Source: Cliona cf. orientalis (taxonomy: Eukaryota; Porifera; Demospongiae; Clionaida; Clionaidae). Taken from it: DNA of 64,000 nt. The stretch lies in NCBI GenBank assembly GCA_963930775.1, contig OZ005689.1, positions 6,735,569 through 6,799,568 of the forward strand, written 5' to 3'. This document shows, piece after piece, positions 1 through 11,369 of the stretch; position 1 is the stretch's first letter; every line of letters starts with the position of its first letter. Both the position numbers and the translations under genes were made by a program. The notes beneath the pieces were generated by a model that saw only the letters and a list, made by a program, of their open reading frames with translations, was not told the origin of the DNA and searched no databases.

Positions 1-39
1 TTTTTAATTTCATGCTTTTTAATACACCTAAGATACACA

Positions 40-480
40 TTGTACATAATACACAAGACTTAGTATGTTTGATATCACAATCATGGGATAATGTGACTGA
101 ACACTACTAACAGCATGCTATTATACAATCGAGTGCCAGTTAGTACGTCGAATCTACCACCAGACCATGACAAAGAGCAGATATCGCCTCTCGTTTCGCT
201 CGAGGCTCGGTGGCCTGCCAAGCAGGCCTGTCAAAATGCGCGGCACTTGCGCCACTCGCTTGAGCTCGAGAATGCATCTCTATGGCCCCTAGGCTCTGGC
301 AACCTTGTTTGTGCACACGGCACAACAATTCTGACCAATCGTGAGTCTTCTGAACTTGTAGGAGAGCATGTCTTCTTTGCCCTCCAGGTTAGGACATGGA
401 CTATATAAGAAAAGTGTCGCTCTGAAATACATTTTTCGTTGTAGCTATATAGTATAATAATTATAGCATCATCCATGCTT
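40..480 (+). promoter_or_regulatory. TATA promoter module shared with CARD-Death gene
   Basis: A TATA box (CTATATAAGA, 401-410) is followed by TCGCTCTGAAA and ATTTTTCGTTGTA. Read on the minus strand, the region just upstream of the CARD-Death gene (about 59580-60135) has the same TATA sequence, the same downstream words and a long diverged match upstream, including TGTGCACACGGC and ACAATTCTGACCAATC. In that second copy the module lies directly before a start codon, so a promoter role is reasonable. Here no CARD exon follows; the next exons are the Sushi exons at 1.7 kb. The gene driven by this copy is unknown. Confidence 0.5.
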
Positions 481-1061
481 GCGAATTAAGTATTTCTATC
501 AGTGCATAAATAATCATGATGGGCGAGATCAGTTATTATTCATTATTTACCGTTTGCCACCCATACATTGACTAATATTAGCCTTTTGGCCTCACCTAGC
601 TAACTAGAGCTCTCTTGAGCACAAAACCCTCGGCGCATTACATGGCATTAGCTAAATGTTTCAACATGCAATTGTATGCAGAAAAGGAGGTAGCTAAAGG
701 GCTGGGGCTGGGGCGAGACAGGGATGAGGTTAATGTTATACTTGCAGAGCAGTGTTATTCAAGGTGCAATGGCTCATAGTAGCAACAACCATAGTGTGTT
801 TTATCGAACTGCACACTGTGGTGTCGAGATCATTTTCAACATCCCTCACTGTTACAGTAGCCTAACCTCCAATTCTTGGGGACTTAGCTAGCTACATCTT
901 AACTTGAAGGACTGTGATGCAAAGCCTTGGCACAAGACTGAAGTACACTGAGCCATATTGCATGTCCAATATTATCGCAATTAACTCACTTGGGTTGAAG
1001 CACTGTAAAGCCATGCTTGCATACAAGTCAGAGAGTTAAAGGGTACCATAAGAATACAGGC

Positions 1062-1172
1062 AGCTTTTCGTGGGATGACAGTGGCTTCTTTTCAACTCTA
1101 AGGCTTAGCTTCTAAGCCATAGAAGCTAAGCCTTAGAGTTGAAAAGAAGCACGGTCATTCCGCGATCGTCAA
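1062..1172. repeat. Long hairpin with perfect 30-bp arms
   Basis: Arms at 1084-1113 and 1121-1150 are exact reverse complements around a 7-base loop. A weaker match continues outward on both sides (CGTGGGATGACAGTG against CGCGGAATGACCGTG), giving arms near 48 bp. It could be a young foldback transposon or a source of hairpin RNA; the sequence alone does not decide. Confidence 0.75.
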
Positions 1173-1454
1173 AAGCTCACCAGTAGACTGAGCGGCGGGA
1201 TTGATGCAACTGTGCATGTGCTGAGGGTTAATAGACGCATATATACCGTATATAGCGCGCAACCTATAACTTAAAGTCATGCCATCGCTAGCTCGGGCAA
1301 AGTCAAGAACTTAAAATCGGCAAATGATGCCAAACCTGGCGAACAAAGTGTTTTTGGAGAATTCCACACAAATCAATGACATGCGTTTGGAACGCCATAA
1401 GGAACCTTAATATTATAACACCACAAATTGGACTCGCAAACGAGGTATGTAGCA

Positions 1455-1545
1455 GCTAGCATGGTTACAGAGAGACCTCAGGGCTTCGCTCGGGATTCTA
1501 CATAGAGCCCTTCAGTCTTCTAAATCACGTAGAAACCTCCTAAAC
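1455..1545. repeat. Half copy of foldback element (full copy at 54.6 kb)
   Basis: The words CTTCTAAATCACGTAGAAACC and CTAAACAGTGTCT match one arm of the complete inverted-repeat element at 54594-54726. Only one arm plus the GGGATTCTACATAGAGCCC centre remains, so this copy is truncated. Confidence 0.6.
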
Positions 1546-1584
1546 AGTGTCTATCTATATTATATTATAATTTGTGAGCATTAT

Positions 1585-1634
1585 AGCCTCGTCCTCAGGC
1601 TACGAGAACGTGAGAGTGACCCGGGGACAAGGCT
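1585..1634. repeat. Short hairpin repeat, AGCCTYGTCC ends
   Basis: AGCCTCGTCCTCAGGCTACG pairs imperfectly with the right half ending GGGGACAAGGCT. The same short hairpin family occurs at 61293-62291 (split by an insertion) and at the right edge of the window (about 63950-64000). Confidence 0.6.
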
Positions 1635-1692
1635 AGGTTCCGAGTATTAATTTATCTTTTACACTTTAACGCACACACACACAATATTATAG

Positions 1693-1887
1693 CTGTCCAG
1701 CTGCAGTGTCCTGATCTTGGTGATGGCATAGAAAATGGCAAAATAGTCGTCACCCCTACTGGCAGTGCACGTACGGTTAACTCAACAGCTGAATACTCCT
1801 GTAATGATGGCTATAGGCTGGACAAGGGAGATGTCAAACGTATCTGCCAAGCTGAGGGTACTTGGAGTGGTGAAGCTCCTCAATGCA
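1693..1887 (+). CDS. Sushi (CCP) exon 1 of receptor block alpha
   Basis: This 195-nt phase 1-1 exon encodes one Sushi domain. Four cysteines are in the expected order: CPD near the start, YSC in the middle, ICQ, and QC at the end, with the typical TWSG before the last cysteine. The acceptor is ATTATAG and the donor is GCA|GTGAGT. Sushi modules bind proteins or glycans in adhesion and recognition molecules outside the cell. It is the most diverged of three tandem Sushi exons. No start codon or signal-peptide exon was found upstream, so the 5' end of the gene is unresolved; the promoter-like module at 40-480 is one candidate. Confidence 0.75.
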
Positions 1888-2054
1888 GTGAGTACAAATT
1901 GCTTTGCATACCTGTATTGTACGAAGTATATCTACTATATACCTGATGAGTGAGTGTTGTTGATTATAATAATATTATGTAGTATTATAATATTATTATA
2001 CCCTCTATGATTTACACATTGGGATCAGCTTGCATATTATTATTAATAATATAG

Positions 2055-2243
2055 TTGTCCAGTGTCCTGATCTCAGTGATAGCACAGAAAATGGTGAAGT
2101 GGTCATCACTCCAGGATCTGCTGCACGTACGGTTAACTCAACAGCTGAGTACTCCTGTAATGGTGGCTATAAGCTGGACAATGGAGATGCCAAACGTATC
2201 TGCCAAGCTGAGGGTACTTGGAGTGGTGAAGCTCCTCAATGCA
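2055..2243 (+). CDS. Sushi (CCP) exon 2 of receptor block alpha
   Basis: A 189-nt phase 1-1 exon with the full four-cysteine Sushi pattern and no stop. The acceptor is AATATAG and the donor GCA|GTGAGT. It is nearly identical to the next exon, and the introns after exons 1 and 2 are also nearly identical, so this is a recent tandem duplication of an exon-plus-intron unit of about 353 bp. Symmetric phases mean that adding a copy keeps the reading frame. Confidence 0.75.
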
Positions 2244-2407
2244 GTGAGTAGAAATTGCTTTGCATACCTGTATTGTACGAAGTATATCTACTATATACCT
2301 GATGAGTGAGTGTTGTTGATTATAATAATATTATGTAGTATTATAATATTATTATACCCTCTATGATTTACACATTGGGATCAGCTTGCATATTATTAAT
2401 AATATAG

Positions 2408-2596
2408 TTGTCCAGTGTCCTGATCTCAGTGATAGCACAGAAAATGGTGAAGTGGTCATCACTCCAGGATCTGCTGCACGTACGGTTAACTCAACAGCTG
2501 AGTACTCCTGTAATGGTGGCTATAAGCTGGACAATGGAGATGCCAAACGTATCTGCCAAGCTGAGGGTACTTGGAGTGGTGAAGCTCCTCAATGCA
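2408..2596 (+). CDS. Sushi (CCP) exon 3 of receptor block alpha
   Basis: A 189-nt phase 1-1 exon, almost identical to the preceding Sushi exon and to the broken single Sushi exon of block delta (48275-48456). The donor is GCA|GTGAGT. The downstream intron shares its sequence with block delta (TGCAGCTTTGCATACCTGTA and onward), so the alpha and delta blocks come from one duplication. The intron carries a transposon (3007-3393) that is missing from delta. Confidence 0.75.
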
Positions 2597-3006
2597 GTGA
2601 GTATATATAACTGCAGCTTTGCATACCTGTATTATACAATGTATATCTACTACTATATATACATGTACCTGATGAGTGATTATCATTGATTATGTAGTAC
2701 CCTCTATGATTTACATATCGGGATCTGCTTAGAATATATACATATTGCTTTGTGCTAAATTTAAGCCTATTCATTTTCTGCAGTGCTTACATTTGTGGTT
2801 GCTATACAATGTTGTGTCATGTCAGCAGGGTGGGGTTTCCTTAATGTGTGGCTTCCATAGTGCAAGCTAGCCATATCAACTGTATCATAATACTAACAAT
2901 AGTCATGTGGGGGTGGATATAGGAATGCCGTAACACACTGTCAGTAGCAATCTATCCCAAACAAATAATATCTTAATAATAAGTAACAAATCTTCCCGCA
3001 TACGCA

Positions 3007-3393
3007 TACCGTATTCGCTCGATCAGACGCCGCTCTCAATTAGTGGCCGCTCTCGAATAGTCACCGCACCTCCGGAAGCGCTGAACAAAATAGTCGCCGC
3101 TCTCAAATAGTAGCCGCGCCACGCCTACTATTCGAGAAGTACGTTAGCACGTGAACATGCCTCGCAACTCGTTCTCGATGGCAGGTACAAGAAGAGTATT
3201 TAGCAGTCTTCTAGAACAAGTTCTAATGTTCATCTACATCAGCAAAGGGTAAGAATCTCCTAGTTCAGTGGTATCGATCGATCATTTCTCTATGGATTGT
3301 CTCTCTGGCAGCTAATTGGTACCAATAAACGCCGCATAAACTCAGGCGATGAAATAAATAGTAGCCGCGGCGTCTGATTGAGCGAATACGGTA
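3007..3393 (+). mobile_element. TACCGTA-ended MITE carrying a first-exon-like ORF
   Basis: Terminal inverted repeats run from TACCGTATTCGCTCGATCAG to the matching TGAGCGAATACGGTA, with TA at both ends, as in Tc1/mariner-like non-autonomous elements. The paralogous intron of block delta (near 48823) lacks it and reads straight through into ATTATTCATACTGTTCTCAGG. Inside, an open frame starts at ATG 3157 and runs 30 codons (MPRNSFSMAGTRRVFSSLLE, then more hydrophobic) into a strong splice donor, AGG|GTAAGA at 3249. That looks like a captured first coding exon. Function unknown. Confidence 0.75.
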
Positions 3394-3642
3394 TGCATTA
3401 TTCATACTGTTCTCAGGCTACGCTGTTAGTATACTGAGTATAATACTATGACTTATCATAGGTCACCATTTTTTTGTGAGAGATAATAATATTATTATAC
3501 ATTGCAATAATAGCTACATTGAAAATCATGTGCATAAAGCATGTATGAGTATTGATAATGCATATTTATTTTTAGTGAGTAGCACTAAATGTGCTTCATT
3601 ACAATCATGATTGTGTACACACACATGCACGCACACCTTTAG

Positions 3643-3771
3643 TTCCCTTGGATAACAGGTCTAACATTGCTGCTATAATTGGAGGAGTTGCTTGTGGTTT
3701 GGTGATAATATTAGGAATCATGAGTTTGCTCTCTGGTATTGTAATAGTGGCTGTGAAGTTAAGTAAAAGAA
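3643..3771 (+). CDS. Transmembrane exon of receptor block alpha
   Basis: A phase 1 exon (acceptor CACCTTTAG, donor GAA|GTAAGT) encodes a short extracellular stem and one membrane helix. It begins PLDNRSNIAAIIGGVACG, continues with a leucine/isoleucine/valine run, and ends in a basic stop-transfer KLSKR. Close copies are found at 33155-33286 (gamma) and 49072-49197 (delta). It anchors a single-pass receptor with a cytoplasmic C-terminus. This exon itself is intact. Confidence 0.7.
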
Positions 3772-4200
3772 GTAAGTAGCTAGCTACATATACAATTAAC
3801 CATAATAATATGGGCACATCTTGAGTGAAATGTTGTGATGCAGAAGGGAGAGTCACACTTGTATAATAGCTATATTATTATGATTGTAGCACAGCGTTAA
3901 CTAAAAGAGCCATATTATTTTTATCAATGTAAGGGCTATCAATATTAATTTTATACAATATTAATTGATTAGATCTGAGCACTCCAAAATGGTAGATATG
4001 TTTGCTTTGTTTGGGATGGTTGGATAGCCACGAGTGTTGGGACAAACACTCCTAGATCTGTATTGTCCTGGAGCACTTAATTCATTATATTTCGCAGGGA
4101 AGTGGGATATTATCCTCTGATAATAGGGTGCTGGAAATTTTCACCAGGAAAGAATTTTTGCCAATTTACCTCCTGGTCACCTGGTTATCATGCATTATAG

Positions 4201-4397
4201 GAAAGATCGAAGCTGTTTATAAGAATGTCCAGCATATGAACAAGTAAAGCTTAAGAAAAACATAAAACTGGAAGAGTGTCCGGCATATGAATTAACAAGC
4301 AAAAAAAGACATAGAATTGGAAGAGTATCCTACTTATATTGAGAAAAGGAAGGATGACATTAAATTGGAAGAGTGCCCAGCATATGGACACGCATAA
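4201..4397 (+). pseudogene. Cytoplasmic tail exon with LEECPxY repeats, frameshifted (alpha)
   Basis: The acceptor is CATTATAG. The start (KIEAVY) matches the intact tail of block gamma (KLEAVY). Four copies of an acidic-tyrosine repeat can be read: an ECPAYEQ copy, then IKLEECPAYE, IELEEYPTYIEKRKDD, and IKLEECPAYGHA before the stop. They are in different frames: one shift lies near 4224 and another near 4290, so this copy cannot make the whole tail. Each repeat has one tyrosine after a CP-x turn, which may be a phosphorylation or adaptor site (inference). Confidence 0.65.
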
Positions 4398-4529
4398 TTT
4401 GTGTGATGTACTTAATATTGTGTATATTCATGGCGCATGATGAAATAAGGCTAATGTCTTGTAAACCACAGTTACTGTATTTTATCATTTGTGTGCATAT
4501 TCATTAATGTTCGCACCCCTCCATTGACA

Positions 4530-5950
4530 AATTCCAAGTGAAGATCTGGTCTGGCTGATGACTGACATAGTATATCATAATATCATCCGTCTCTGTTCTG
4601 AGTACCTTGCATGTGTGTAGTATATGTAATAACAATAATAATTATTCTGTAAATAACCCACCAGATATATCACATACAATTAGTTAATCAATCACCGAAC
4701 CAGGGATATTTTGACCATACTTATTAATTGCACAAGTTTAATTCATGCCTCTTTGCTCTTTGAGTAATGTTGTCATGCAGGATTTATCATCCTCTACACA
4801 TGATGCTACAAATCATTCAAGAGTTATAAGGCATGAAGTTGTTTACAGTGTAGTAGCCAGAGGGCGAGTCCCCATGCTATCTAAAGGCAAGGTGCATTAG
4901 CGAGGTACTAGTACATATACTTAAAATTTAAATGTTTTAGATTCCATTTCACTGGAAAAAATATTATAATACGATTAGCACATCTGAATGTGCATTCTTA
5001 TTCACCTGTGGTGTGGCTATCACCTTCGTGGCTTAGCTACCGTACAAGGTAGACTTGCCAGCTTAAATAGGTGCCATTATGAAGTGCTTTGTTATCCTGA
5101 TGCTAAAATTGTGCATGTGCATTTAGATGACAAGATCAAAAAGTACATAAACAAGATTTGTATAGGGATAATCACATCCACTGTACATTCCTACACTTGC
5201 CTTTTTAGTAATTACACTCTATAATATGCATGAGGTGCAAAAGTAACCAGTATTATATGAAAGCTGACTATCCTGAGCCATCAGTGACAGGGAATGCTTT
5301 CTTCAACATATATACAAGTCAAGAATATTCAATGATGGCATGCTCAAACAAGACATCAATAGGTGCATGATAATTGAGAAAGCAAGTGTAGGGATGTAGC
5401 TATTATGGTGGATTTGATTATCGCTATGAACCTTGTTTGTGTAATTTCGAGTACTTCATCCTTCAATAATTTTCAATCATTTTCATACAATAAATTATGG
5501 TCAGAAACCCAATATTTGTGTAATTAGCTATATTTAATACAGCTGTGACTTTCATAGCTTGGTCGCATGGGACCAGACTGCATGTGGTACCACTAGTGTA
5601 GTAATTTAAAAAGGTCATGAACTCATACAATAGCTGTAGAGAGAACACACCCTCTCTCAATGGTTATATTATACTATAGTAAGTTATTGATAGTGGTTCT
5701 TTTGTTGAGCAAATAATACTGTACACTCTAACGTAGACATTCTCATGTAGTTAAAATCTAGCTGCTTGTAGTACTGTAGTGCAGCTAATTAATCTGATCA
5801 GCAAGTATTGTGTAAGTGAAAAACCAGAGCTGGCCACTTCTTGGAATTAAAATTGGTGGTTCATATTTGTCACAGTGGTGGTTTTGTGGGGGCTCCCTCC
5901 CTCTGGCAATAGACGGAGTGGGTGGGTTTCCTTTCTCATAACTAAAGAAG
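4530..5950. other. Gene-free AT-rich stretch
   Basis: After a tail-like 3' flank shared with block delta (ATATTCATT, ATGTTCGCACCCCTC), no exon with coding character, no clear repeat edge and no RNA gene is seen. Short open frames here look like chance. Confidence 0.4.
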
Positions 5951-6387
5951 TCTCATGAAGGCATTGAGTAACAGTTCTCAAAGGGCTTTGGGTGGCTATT
6001 TAAGTGAACCACTTATTAGTAACTTGGTATCAAGACATAATTTGTTGCTGCTAGTGTCTATCAACTCTGCCTATAGACAGAATTCTTCACTTCATATCAG
6101 AAGGTATAGAACAATCATACTAAAAATTTGTAAAAACCTGATATATACTCAAGGATATAATATAAGTACACAGTTCGCAACAATAATTATAGATAATATA
6201 TTTATGTTCGCAGGTACTATTTTGTGTAACAGAGAAGACAACAGATTGAAGAAGGGCTGTTGCAGTTGCACGTAACTGTAGACGGTGAACAGTCCTCCTC
6301 CCTGACATCTCCTTAAAGGAGCTTTCAATTTATTGTTTAAGAAAGAGTTACAGGACTGATAACAATTTAAAACTCAGATTAGCGAAC

Positions 6388-9300
6388 ATGGAAAATGCCT
6401 TGCAGATGCCCTGTCTTGGACGTCCATTCAATTTAGGTATGCTGTATGATTGTCGTGATGATCAACTTATTCCTGGTGTGACATTATGGAATCACAGCAC
6501 ACTTAAAAGTTCACTGGATTCCAGACCTCAGGAGAGCTTACAGTTTTCAGTTATTGCAAAAGATAGCATAGAGAGCAAAACGTCTAGTCTCGGAGTTGAA
6601 GCAGGTTTGAAGCTAAGCCTGCTAGGAGGTTTAGTTAATGTTTCCGGATCAGCCAAGTTCTTCGACGACCAACGACAATCCAACAAACAAGCACGCGTTA
6701 GTTTGCAGTATTCAATGACATCTCGATTAAAATCATTTGAACAGTTAACTATGCAGCACTTGGCAGGTGACAAATTTGAGTATCCAGATGTGTTTGAGAA
6801 AAAAGACGCAACACACGTGGTGACAGCAGTGCTCTATGGTGCAGATGCATTCTTTGTTTTTGATCGTAAAGTAGCAGGAAAGGAGAAATTTCATGATATT
6901 CATGGACGAATGGAAATTATGATAAAAAATATTCCTTCAGTTACAATTTCAGGTGATGGTAAATTAGACATGAAGGATATGGAGATAAATGAAGTCAACA
7001 GATTCCAGTGCCAATATCATGGTGACGTACTGCTACCAGAAAATCCAACTACCTTCCAAGAAGCAGTCAAAATCTACAAACAGCTGCCACAAATAATCCA
7101 GCATGAAGGAAAAGGAACAACAAAGGTTATTCCAAAAAAGGTTTGGCTCTATCCACTCTATAAGCTGGATTCAAGAGCACCACAACTTGTACGAGAAATC
7201 AGCACATCTTTAGTGACACAAGCACAAAAATTCATTGAAGATTTGCGACAAAATAAGATACGAGCTCTTGATCTCGCTAAGAGTGAGGCAAGCAACAGCT
7301 TCCATGGCATTCTGGAACACCTCACCCATTTTATAGAAATGATGACAGAGTATGAAATGGAGATTGCTAAAAGGCTCTCCGCGATTTTACCACAGGTTCG
7401 TGGAGGAGGTGCAGAGGAGACAAATTTAGCCAACATCTTTCAAGAAAACAGTGCTTCACCTTTCAGCCAGCTCAGCCTACTGGGGTATCCACTTGGCTAC
7501 AGGGCAAAGAGCAAGAGAACAAAATGCTTCAGAGTTATCTCACTGGCATGCAAAGCAGCAGTATTCAGTTTGCATTCGACCCAGGAGAGTTAAATGCCAT
7601 TGTTGCTGATGTAGCTAAATGTTGACAATGTTCTTTGTTTTGAATTTCAAGTTGCTGGCGATCATGATGACCTTCTTGAGTCAATGTTTAACTATCTGCG
7701 TACAAATGAGGCTAGCAAAGACCACAAAGGAGACACTCCTAAAATGTGGTTTCATGATAGGGCCATCACTGGTGACATAAAAACATAAATGAGAGCATTT
7801 GTATCATTCGCTACCGCAAATGGAAGCACTGAAAACATGAAATTTGTTGTCACTAGCTGTTATGATGAAGACACAATGACAGGCAAAGGTGCAGATATTG
7901 TGTTGTACAGTGATGGACTAGCTACAAGAGAGCTATGAGCCACCTAGGTATCCACGATTGGGAGAGGTACGTCACAAATGAGAGTTCTACTAGTGCAATT
8001 CTAATCGATCTGAAACCAGAAACTACATACCAAGTGAAAGTATGCGGCCAGTGTGATATTGGATATACACAGGAGAGTGACATAAATGATTCCATCAAGA
8101 CAGAAAAAGTACCGTATGATCAACTGGCCGTACTGTTCAAAGAAGTCTCAACACACATTGGATCGGATAAGGGAGGTCATGAAATATACAAGATACCACT
8201 GTGCAATATGCCAAAGGTATTGCAAAATGCACAATTGGAAATCCACGAAACCTTACACTTGAATTTCCAGAGAAGGTGATTATGCTAGTTGGGGCCACAG
8301 GATCAGGAAAGAGTACGCTGATCAATGGCATTGCAAATTATGTCTTGGGAGTGAGATGGGAGGATGATTTTCGATTCAAGCTCATAACAGAAGAAGCTGG
8401 CAAGGACCCGACTAAGAGTGTGACTCAGACTATTATAACTTCGTATTCGTTTCCAAGGCTTGATGGATCCCCCTTGGAATTCAGGCTTACCATAGTAGAT
8501 ACACCAGGATTTGGCGACACTGGAGGGCTAGGAAGAGATGAAGAAATTACTGCTCTAATCAAAGACTTCTTCTCAACAAGGGACCCTGAAGGACCATATT
8601 GACGGAATTGGGTTTGTGGCACTGTAGCACAGTCACCCTTAGTTAGACTGACACACACACAGACTAGAAGTACATCATTGACTCCATCTTATCAGTATTT
8701 GGAAAAGATATTGCTGGCAACATTTTCTTGATGACCACCTTTGCTGATGGAGCCTATCCTCCTGTAGTGGATGCTATCAAAACACACATTACAGAATCTG
8801 ATCCTCCAGTTCCTATAGACACTGAACGCTTGCTATATTTCAAGTTCAACAACTCCGCTCTATTTACAAAATCAAAAGATACAGAAAAAAAACAACCTTT
8901 GATGAAATGTACTGGAATGTAGGTTGCACCAGTTTAAATGATTTCTTTTGTCACCTACTAACTGCCGAACAACGGACACTGCAGCTAACAAGAGATGTAC
9001 TCGATGAACGTCAGAAATTACATGCACTCATACAAGGTATTCAACAAGATATACGTAAAGGTATGAATGCAATCGATGAAATGCGACAGGAAAAACGAGT
9101 TCTGGAAATCAATGAAACAAAAATTCAAGCTAACAAGGACTTTACTTATCAGGCTGTCGAGTATCATCAGAAGAAGGTGCCCCTTCCTTTTGGAAAGTAT
9201 GTAACCAACTGTCTTCTTTGCCACCACACTTGTCACTTCTCTTATGCGATCCCCATGATTCAGATAAGAGGAGTTGCGCTGCCATGGATTTCAATGGTTA

Positions 9301-10078
9301 GGCCAGTAGTAATAATATCCTTGTTTCCCGTCGCCATCAAGATGCCAAGAGTATGCGGGCGGGCGGTTATTATCTATTATTGCCTAAAAAATTATTATTC
9401 ATAGGCCACAATACTACAGAATTATTATACGACTGCTTCCTCCATGAATATCATTAAGGGCCACCTGCTAATGAGATTCATAAGCCTGAAAATTCAATAA
9501 TAATTGTAGATGCGGTAGCCTAGAAAGGATGCGGGCGGGTGACAGGAAACAAGGAATCTACAAAGCTTGGCCTTACTGCCAAGTTTGCCAAAATCATTGC
9601 TTCTGGAATCCTCACCACGTCAACAATGATTTTAGATATGAAGAAGAACCAGTAATAGTGACAAAGCACTATACTGAATTGGAAAAAAAGTATAAAGATG
9701 CTGAAGAAGGTAAAGCCACTGCGTAGAGCATGATTCTTATATAAGATCAGAGAACGGGAGAGAACGGGTAGAGAACACATTTACAAAAGTGTGCAGTGAT
9801 ATATCAAAAGCGAAGCGATGCTTGGAGCGTCTCGAAGAAATTGCACTAATTTAAAAACCAAATCCTCTCACTGAAGTAGAATACATCGATATCTTGATCA
9901 AGTCTGAAATCGACGAAGCTAAGGCTGGATGGGAGAAGCGAGTGAAATGCCTAGAGAACGCGAGGAAGATGGCTGAGATCATGGCTGATGCTAGAAAGGG
10001 TGAGATAGCAAGAGGCCATGATGGATGATCTCCTGAAAGATGTTCCAGTTAAACCAGTACAAAAGAGCATATTAGGGG
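6388..10078 (+). pseudogene. SNTX-like / thioredoxin-like / FN3 / P-loop GTPase gene, decayed
   Basis: The first 365 or so codons are open. They start with the conserved N-terminal motif of the stonustoxin-like (SNTX) family (LGRPFNLGMLYDCRDD), followed by a helical domain. Animals carry non-venom members joined to FN3 and AIG1/septin-like GTPase domains, and this order is seen here: thioredoxin-like segment about 7640-7930, FN3 about 7950-8100, GTPase 8240-8600 (P-loop GATGSGKST, G3 motif DTPGFGDT), coiled coil 8960-9170, cysteine/histidine-rich segment 9190-9640, second coiled coil 9650-10040. Breaks: frame changes near 7480, 7620, 8230, 8600 and 8900; an in-frame TAA at 7786; a stop near 7936; and an unrelated AT-rich insertion about 9300-9530. 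No splice sites explain these. It is probably a pseudogene, with intracellular GTPase/defence-like ancestry inferred. Confidence 0.75.
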
Positions 10079-10354
10079 GTTTGTGAAAACTCTCTTGAAA
10101 CACAGTTGGTAGCTTTGTAACAGTTACTATCCTATATTATACACAAAGTTGTGTTTGTATCTTGCAAAGAACTGCTAGCTATCTTTACCTTAACAGGTGA
10201 ATTGTCTATAGGTATAGCTATACAGAATTCTTTGATTTTCTTGCTCAGATATTGATAAACTAAGAATATTATTAAATCCTGTATCTTTAGTGAAGTATGA
10301 CTGATTAAGAATAACATATCTAATGAAGTGATATTGCAATCTGCATGAATAAAT

Positions 10355-10465
10355 AATGAAAATTCTTTTCGGACAACTTAACTGTTCGGTAAAACTTGCC
10401 GACGTTCCGCATCGAAACGGCAAATTTCAGTTAAACTGTCCAAAAAGAATCTTCGTTTTATTCAA
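10355..10465. repeat. Imperfect hairpin repeat
   Basis: AAATTCTTTTCGGACAAC and AGTTAAACTGTCCAAAAAGA form the outer arms, with TTGCCG/CGGCAA inside. It is probably a degenerate foldback element. No target duplication was recognised. Confidence 0.5.
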
Positions 10466-10534
10466 ACATATCTAATGTCAAGCCAGAATAACGATTATTT
10501 TCTTGACTGGAGGATTATTTTTTAACAAATTGAT

Positions 10535-11010
10535 AGTCACTAATTGGACGTCTGAATTCAGTTGATCAAGTGATAGTGTTTTGTGGCACTGGTGGAGATC
10601 CCACACAAACAAATGTAACACTGAGAATTTACCAAAGTTGGAATGGAGATTCGATACTGAATCATTATTAGCCATTAAATTTTTTTAATATTATAATTAT
10701 TATAGGACCCCCTATTTTGTGAGATAATTTTTCAGTGAAACTTCTAGAAGGTGACTTAAATGTTTTCATTGTCCTTCGCCAGGAGCCAACAGCTTTTCCA
10801 GAACCCTCGACTTTGAGTGGCTTATTGGTGGCCAGCCATTAATAAGGCGGAATGGCATCATCATTACATACTCGAGCATAGTATTTGGTTCTCTTATGAG
10901 ATCAGACTCTGGAAATTTCACAGTGAACGCAACAAACTATTTGCTTTGCTTGATAATGTCACTCAACCTGTGGGAAATGACATAATATATAGGGAGCTTC
11001 TACTTGGATG
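10535..11010 (+). pseudogene. Relics of two Ig-like exons (block beta)
   Basis: A first relic (about 10545-10680) keeps FCGTGGDPTQTNVT, like the LLCGTG start of the better Ig exon downstream. A second (about 10710-11000) has an acceptor (ATTATTATAG), then in changing frames KLLEGD, DFEWLIGGQPL and DSGNFTVNATN, the typical W and DSG landmarks of an Ig domain. The second cysteine is missing and frames shift, so neither makes a full domain. Confidence 0.5.
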
Positions 11011-11369
11011 ATTTATGTAAGTTATAGTAGTCATTCACATGTGTTTAATCCCTGGTGCACATGGAGAGCCAGGAAGCAACCATACTAATCGATTGGTGTG
11101 AGGATAATTTTTTAGACCATACACATTCCATAACACTTCTGTGAATCCATGTAATTACGGTAGTAGATTGTGCACACCATATTACAGCTAGCTCACAATA
11201 ATAATAGTTTAACTGTTGAAACTAGATGTCACGACTGATAAACAAGGGGATGTAACTCTAAGGGGGGGGGGGGAGAACATATACCTGCACCCTCATCTTT
11301 ATTATGCATAACTTGAATCAGCTCTATGCAAGCTTAAATCCTGCTATCACGAAACATAATAATTATTAG

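Larger units (their letters stand above)
480..1692. other. Gene-free stretch with hairpin repeats
   Basis: No convincing coding exon is seen. The stretch holds a long perfect hairpin (1062-1172), a half copy of an inverted-repeat element (1455-1545) and a short hairpin (1585-1634). Its start (about 440-610, with GGGCGAGATCA and GTTTGCCACCCATA) resembles the sequence after the last Sushi exon at 63790-63960. It may therefore be a diverged intron or flank of the same gene family. Confidence 0.5.
1693..2596 (+). repeat. Tandem array of Sushi exon units
   Basis: There are three units of about 355 bp, each an exon plus its following intron. Units 1 and 2 share the intron almost base for base; units 2 and 3 share the exon almost base for base. 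This points to unequal crossing-over or gene conversion within the array. Confidence 0.8.
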
